Of a DNA stretch of 64,000 nucleotides, positions 61,473-64,000 are shown piece after piece; the first letter of the stretch is position 1; each line of letters starts with the position of its first letter. The position numbers and the translations under genes are program-made. A model generated the notes under the pieces. The model was not told the DNA's origin and searched no databases. It saw only the letters and a program-made list of their open reading frames with translations. This DNA is from Erysipelotrichaceae bacterium (GTDB lineage: Bacteria > Bacillota_I > Bacilli_A > Acholeplasmatales > Anaeroplasmataceae): contig SVAZ01000003.1 in NCBI GenBank assembly GCA_015059145.1, positions 12,992 to 76,991 on the forward strand. Direction: 5' to 3'.

Positions 61473-63137
61473 TTAAATATTTGCTAAAGTTTCATTTATT
61501 CTTGAAACTACCTTTTCTTTTCCAAGAATTTGAATTACACAATAAAGGTTAGGAGAATTCTTTTTGCCGCTTAAAGCAATTCTTAAGAACTCAGAAACAT
61601 CACCAACGTGACCCTTATAAGCCTCCTTGTCCTTCTTCCATTCCTTAATGTTATCCGCAAATCCATGACGAGCTGCTAATGCCTTAATAGAATTAAACCA
61701 ATCCTCTTCAGATAATGATAAATCCATTGTATTAATATAATCTGTTAATACAGCCTTAATATCAGCCTTATCCATTTGAGGATTCCATTCTAAATTAGCC
61801 TTATCGATTTGGTTATAAACATCATCATAGAAGAAAGAAATAATTGGATAAATATCAGAATACTTAGCATAATCCTTTCTAGGCTTTTCCTTCTCACGCT
61901 CAATATTTAAAATTGATGTGAAGAATGCTTCATCAGCAATAATCTTATTATAAAATGCCTCATCATAGCTCTTAGCCCAAGCCTTAACCTCTTCACATAA
62001 TACAGAAGCCTTCTTATAAGCCATTCTTTCCTTAGAAATATTTGCTACCTTTGCAATATCAAACAAAGCCCCATCTAAGCTCATCTTATCAAACGAAAGC
62101 TTAAAGTCATAGAAATCCTTATCTAGATTTTGATCTCTCCAAGCCTCATAGTTTGAATTTGCAATAGTTAATAAATACTCAATAAATCCATATTTAGGAT
62201 AACCTTGCTCAAGGAAATAGCTTACTGCTGCTTCCTCATCCTTACGTTTAGAAAGCTTTCTTCTATTTCCATTTTCAACCTTCATAATAACAGGTAAATG
62301 TGCATACTTAGGTCTTTCATATCCCATAGCATCAAAAAGCTCTAAATGGATAGGAAGGCTTGATAACCATTCCTCACCACGAGTAATATGTGTAGTTCTC
62401 ATAAAATGATCATCAACTAAATGAGCGAAATGGTATGTTGGAAGACCATCACCCTTTAGAATTACTATATCCTGATCGTTTTCTGTTAGCTCTAAATCAC
62501 CCTTGATCTCATCATGGAATGATACCTTATTATTATGATCACCCATAGACTTAAATCTAATAATATATGAATCACCATTATTAATTCTAGCTATTGCCTC
62601 ATCAACAGGTAAATCTCTATACTTTGCATACTTTCCATAATATCCTGGAATTTCCTTATTAGCCTCTTGCTCAGCACGTAATTGAGCTAATTCCTCTGCA
62701 CTACAAAAGCATGGATATGCTCTACCTATAGATATTAAATGCTTGATAACAGTATTATAAATTTCTGATCTTTGTGATTGCTTATAAGGACCATAGTTTC
62801 CAACCTCCTTAGAATCAGAAATATAGCCCTCATCTGGAATTACATCAAATACTGCTAATTGCTCAATTAGTGATTCACCTGAGCCTGCAATTTCTCTTTT
62901 AGTATCTGTATCCTCAAGTCTAATATAGAATACACCACCGCTTTGCTTAGCATATCTAGCTGATACTAATGATGTAAATAAGCTTCCTGTATGTAAAAAA
63001 CCTGTAGGAGATGGTGCAAACCTAGTAACCATTGCTCCCTCTGGTAAATTTCTCTTTGGATAAATATTTTCTAAATCATCAATCGTCTTTATAATATTAG
63101 GAAATATTAAATTTGCTAAATCAGTATAATTTGCCAT
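61473..63137 (-). CDS. gltX: Glutamyl-tRNA synthetase
   Basis: 554 residues, somewhat longer than common bacterial GluRS (about 480). HIGH equivalent in FAPSPTGFLHTGSL, KMSKS equivalent in RRKLSKRKD, glutamate site YIRLEDTDTKRE, and HLVDDHFMRTTHITRGEEW. The N-terminal 35 residues before the catalytic fold (YTDLANLIFPNIIKTIDDLE) are an extension. Charges tRNA-Glu, one copy of which follows. GAGG precedes the ATG. Confidence 0.96.
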   Translation of the reverse strand: MANYTDLANLIFPNIIKTIDDLENIYPKRNLPEGAMVTRFAPSPTGFLHTGSLFTSLVSARYAKQSGGVFYIRLEDTDTKREIAGSGESLIEQLAVFDVIPDEGYISDSKEVGNYGPYKQSQRSEIYNTVIKHLISIGRAYPCFCSAEELAQLRAEQEANKEIPGYYGKYAKYRDLPVDEAIARINNGDSYIIRFKSMGDHNNKVSFHDEIKGDLELTENDQDIVILKGDGLPTYHFAHLVDDHFMRTTHITRGEEWLSSLPIHLELFDAMGYERPKYAHLPVIMKVENGNRRKLSKRKDEEAAVSYFLEQGYPKYGFIEYLLTIANSNYEAWRDQNLDKDFYDFKLSFDKMSLDGALFDIAKVANISKERMAYKKASVLCEEVKAWAKSYDEAFYNKIIADEAFFTSILNIEREKEKPRKDYAKYSDIYPIISFFYDDVYNQIDKANLEWNPQMDKADIKAVLTDYINTMDLSLSEEDWFNSIKALAARHGFADNIKEWKKDKEAYKGHVGDVSEFLRIALSGKKNSPNLYCVIQILGKEKVVSRINETLANI

Positions 63138-63191
63138 AATTTTCTACCTCAATTCCTTTTCTAATTATATACAAATTACAATTCAAAATCA

Positions 63192-63216
63192 AGAAAAAAA
63201 GGGCTTATAAAGCCCT
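63192..63216 (-). terminator. Terminator of the htrA-like gene
   Basis: AGGGCTT / AAGCCCT stem (63200-63216) with TTTTTTTC on the minus strand. Confidence 0.85.
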
Positions 63217-63218
63217 AA

Positions 63219-64000
63219 TTATATTGAATAGATAAATTGTTCAACCTCACATTCAATATTAATAGATGAACCATCTCTATAAATATTAAATATTATTTTA
63301 TCATTAAGCTTAATATCACTAGAATAAATAGCTGATAATAATGTAGATGAGCTTATACCAAAGGAAATAGTTATATCCTCCATAGTCTCATCAGCATAAT
63401 CAATCATTGCAGCTTGAATGATATCTTCAGCTCTAAGCTGTAACGCTCCTACACTCGTAATATTTGATGAAACTGAATAAATATAAACTACAGGCTGACC
63501 AAAATAATAACCACTAGATATTGTAACACCTAGCTCCCAATCACCCTCATAGTAGCCTTCCTTCCATTCCTTATTAGCTATGTCGTATTGAGCAGTTTCA
63601 AAAATATTTTCAATAACATCACTAACAGTATTAATCGGAATCGCAAAGCCTAAGCCCTCAATTGCCTCATCAGCATATTTAGCATTTACTATACCAATTA
63701 ACGCTCCACTAGTATTAAATAATCCACCACCTGAGTTACCAGAGTTAATGGCTACATCTGTTTGAAGAAGCTCCATAGTTGTATAGGTATCAATTTGTAT
63801 CTCTCGATTGATATATGAAAGATAACCACTTGAAATACTACCAGGAAGTGTGCCTAATGGATTACCAATACATACTACCTGACTTCCAAGCTTAAGCGAA
63901 TCAGAATCAGTAAAAAGCTTAGCATATGTCAATTCAGTTGCCTCAATAGACAAAATTGCAAGGTCCTGATCTCTATAGCCTCCAACAACTAATGCTGGAT
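63219..64000 (-). CDS. HtrA/DegP-like trypsin-fold serine protease, C-terminal part
   Basis: Runs off the right edge, so the N-terminus, including the catalytic His, is missing. The visible part begins PALVVGGYRDQDLAIL with the catalytic Asp, and contains the nucleophile in DVAINSGNSGGGLFN and GLGFAIP, typical of HtrA. The last 90 residues are a PDZ-like domain (GVTISSG..., ALQLRAEDIIQAAMID). Membrane-anchored in most Gram-positive forms; quality control of exported proteins. Any TTG or ATG inside the window is internal. Confidence 0.9.
   Translation of the reverse strand, partial: PALVVGGYRDQDLAILSIEATELTYAKLFTDSDSLKLGSQVVCIGNPLGTLPGSISSGYLSYINREIQIDTYTTMELLQTDVAINSGNSGGGLFNTSGALIGIVNAKYADEAIEGLGFAIPINTVSDVIENIFETAQYDIANKEWKEGYYEGDWELGVTISSGYYFGQPVVYIYSVSSNITSVGALQLRAEDIIQAAMIDYADETMEDITISFGISSSTLLSAIYSSDIKLNDKIIFNIYRDGSSINIECEVEQFIYSI

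Noticed and set aside
1-64000. UGA read as tryptophan (mollicute code)
   Set aside because: All genes are full length with the standard code, their tryptophans come from TGG and the only tRNA-Trp seen has anticodon CCA. The germination and coat genes also argue against a mollicute.

Overview
The window reads as a chromosomal segment of a low-GC (roughly 30% by eye), endospore-forming, probably anaerobic member of the Firmicutes (Bacilli/Erysipelotrichia-like). The reasons are the Gram-positive replicative polymerase PolC, a gerB-gerA-gerC germinant-receptor operon, a CotD-like coat protein, inverted Spo0A-type boxes ahead of a sensor kinase, strong AGGAGG ribosome sites, and a rubredoxin plus flavodiiron protein pair of the anaerobe type. 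The standard genetic code fits all genes. Most genes lie on the minus strand. No complete insertion sequence, CRISPR array, prophage or rRNA was seen.

Layout. 1-7.7 kb: end of a repeat-rich surface protein, a DegV/FakB protein, then a methyl-cycle operon (luxS, metF, stand-alone MetH reactivation domain, metH) behind a TetR regulator, with a second FakB gene divergent from it. 7.7-9.7 kb: oxygen/peroxide genes, of which rubredoxin and flavodiiron protein are intact while peroxiredoxin (ahpC) and its reductase are wrecks. 9.8-13.3 kb: a four-gene cassette (RelB-like fusion, small SAM-like protein, ADP-ribosylglycohydrolase, Fic) bounded by two 238-bp direct repeats that duplicate the 3' end of a coat-protein gene. 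14-17.9 kb: a restriction-modification operon with a controller protein, two m5C methyltransferases and an HNH nuclease. 18.2-19.1 kb: an S-box (SAM-I) riboswitch in front of an N-formylglutamate-amidohydrolase-like gene that carries an in-frame stop. 19.1-26.7 kb: membrane proteins, polC and a radical SAM protein.

26.7-33 kb: a LeuRS paralogue that has lost the HIGH motif, sitting behind an acyl carrier protein, then the threonine operon thrC-thrB-thrR-hom with a well-formed promoter and palindromes. 33-42.8 kb: lipid kinase, a compact alanine racemase, a tiny promoter-ORF-terminator unit, an intracellular FG-GAP protein with a HAD phosphatase and a WYL regulator, a MocR regulator without its PLP lysine, and galU. 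A 60-bp IS3-like mini-element sits in the loop of the terminator between mocR and galU. 42.9-47.1 kb: tRNA-His and tRNA-Trp flank a very large membrane protein. 47.1-50.5 kb: the germination operon. 50.5-60.1 kb: a second lipid kinase, a third FakB, a GH28-type protein, the sensor kinase, and a plsC-fakB-fakA operon. 60.2-64 kb: a DUF3137 protein, tRNA-Glu(CTC), gltX and the start-less end of an HtrA protease.

Functional threads. Exogenous fatty-acid use is prominent: one fatty-acid kinase (FakA), four fatty-acid-binding partners (FakB) and a PlsC acyltransferase, plus two diacylglycerol-kinase-like proteins and an ACP. Sulfur/methyl metabolism is the second thread (LuxS to homocysteine to methionine, plus an S-box). 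The most unusual items are the repeat-bounded Fic/ADP-ribosylhydrolase cassette, the inactive-looking LeuRS paralogue, the lysine-less MocR, the S-box ahead of a broken gene, and the mini-element in the terminator loop.
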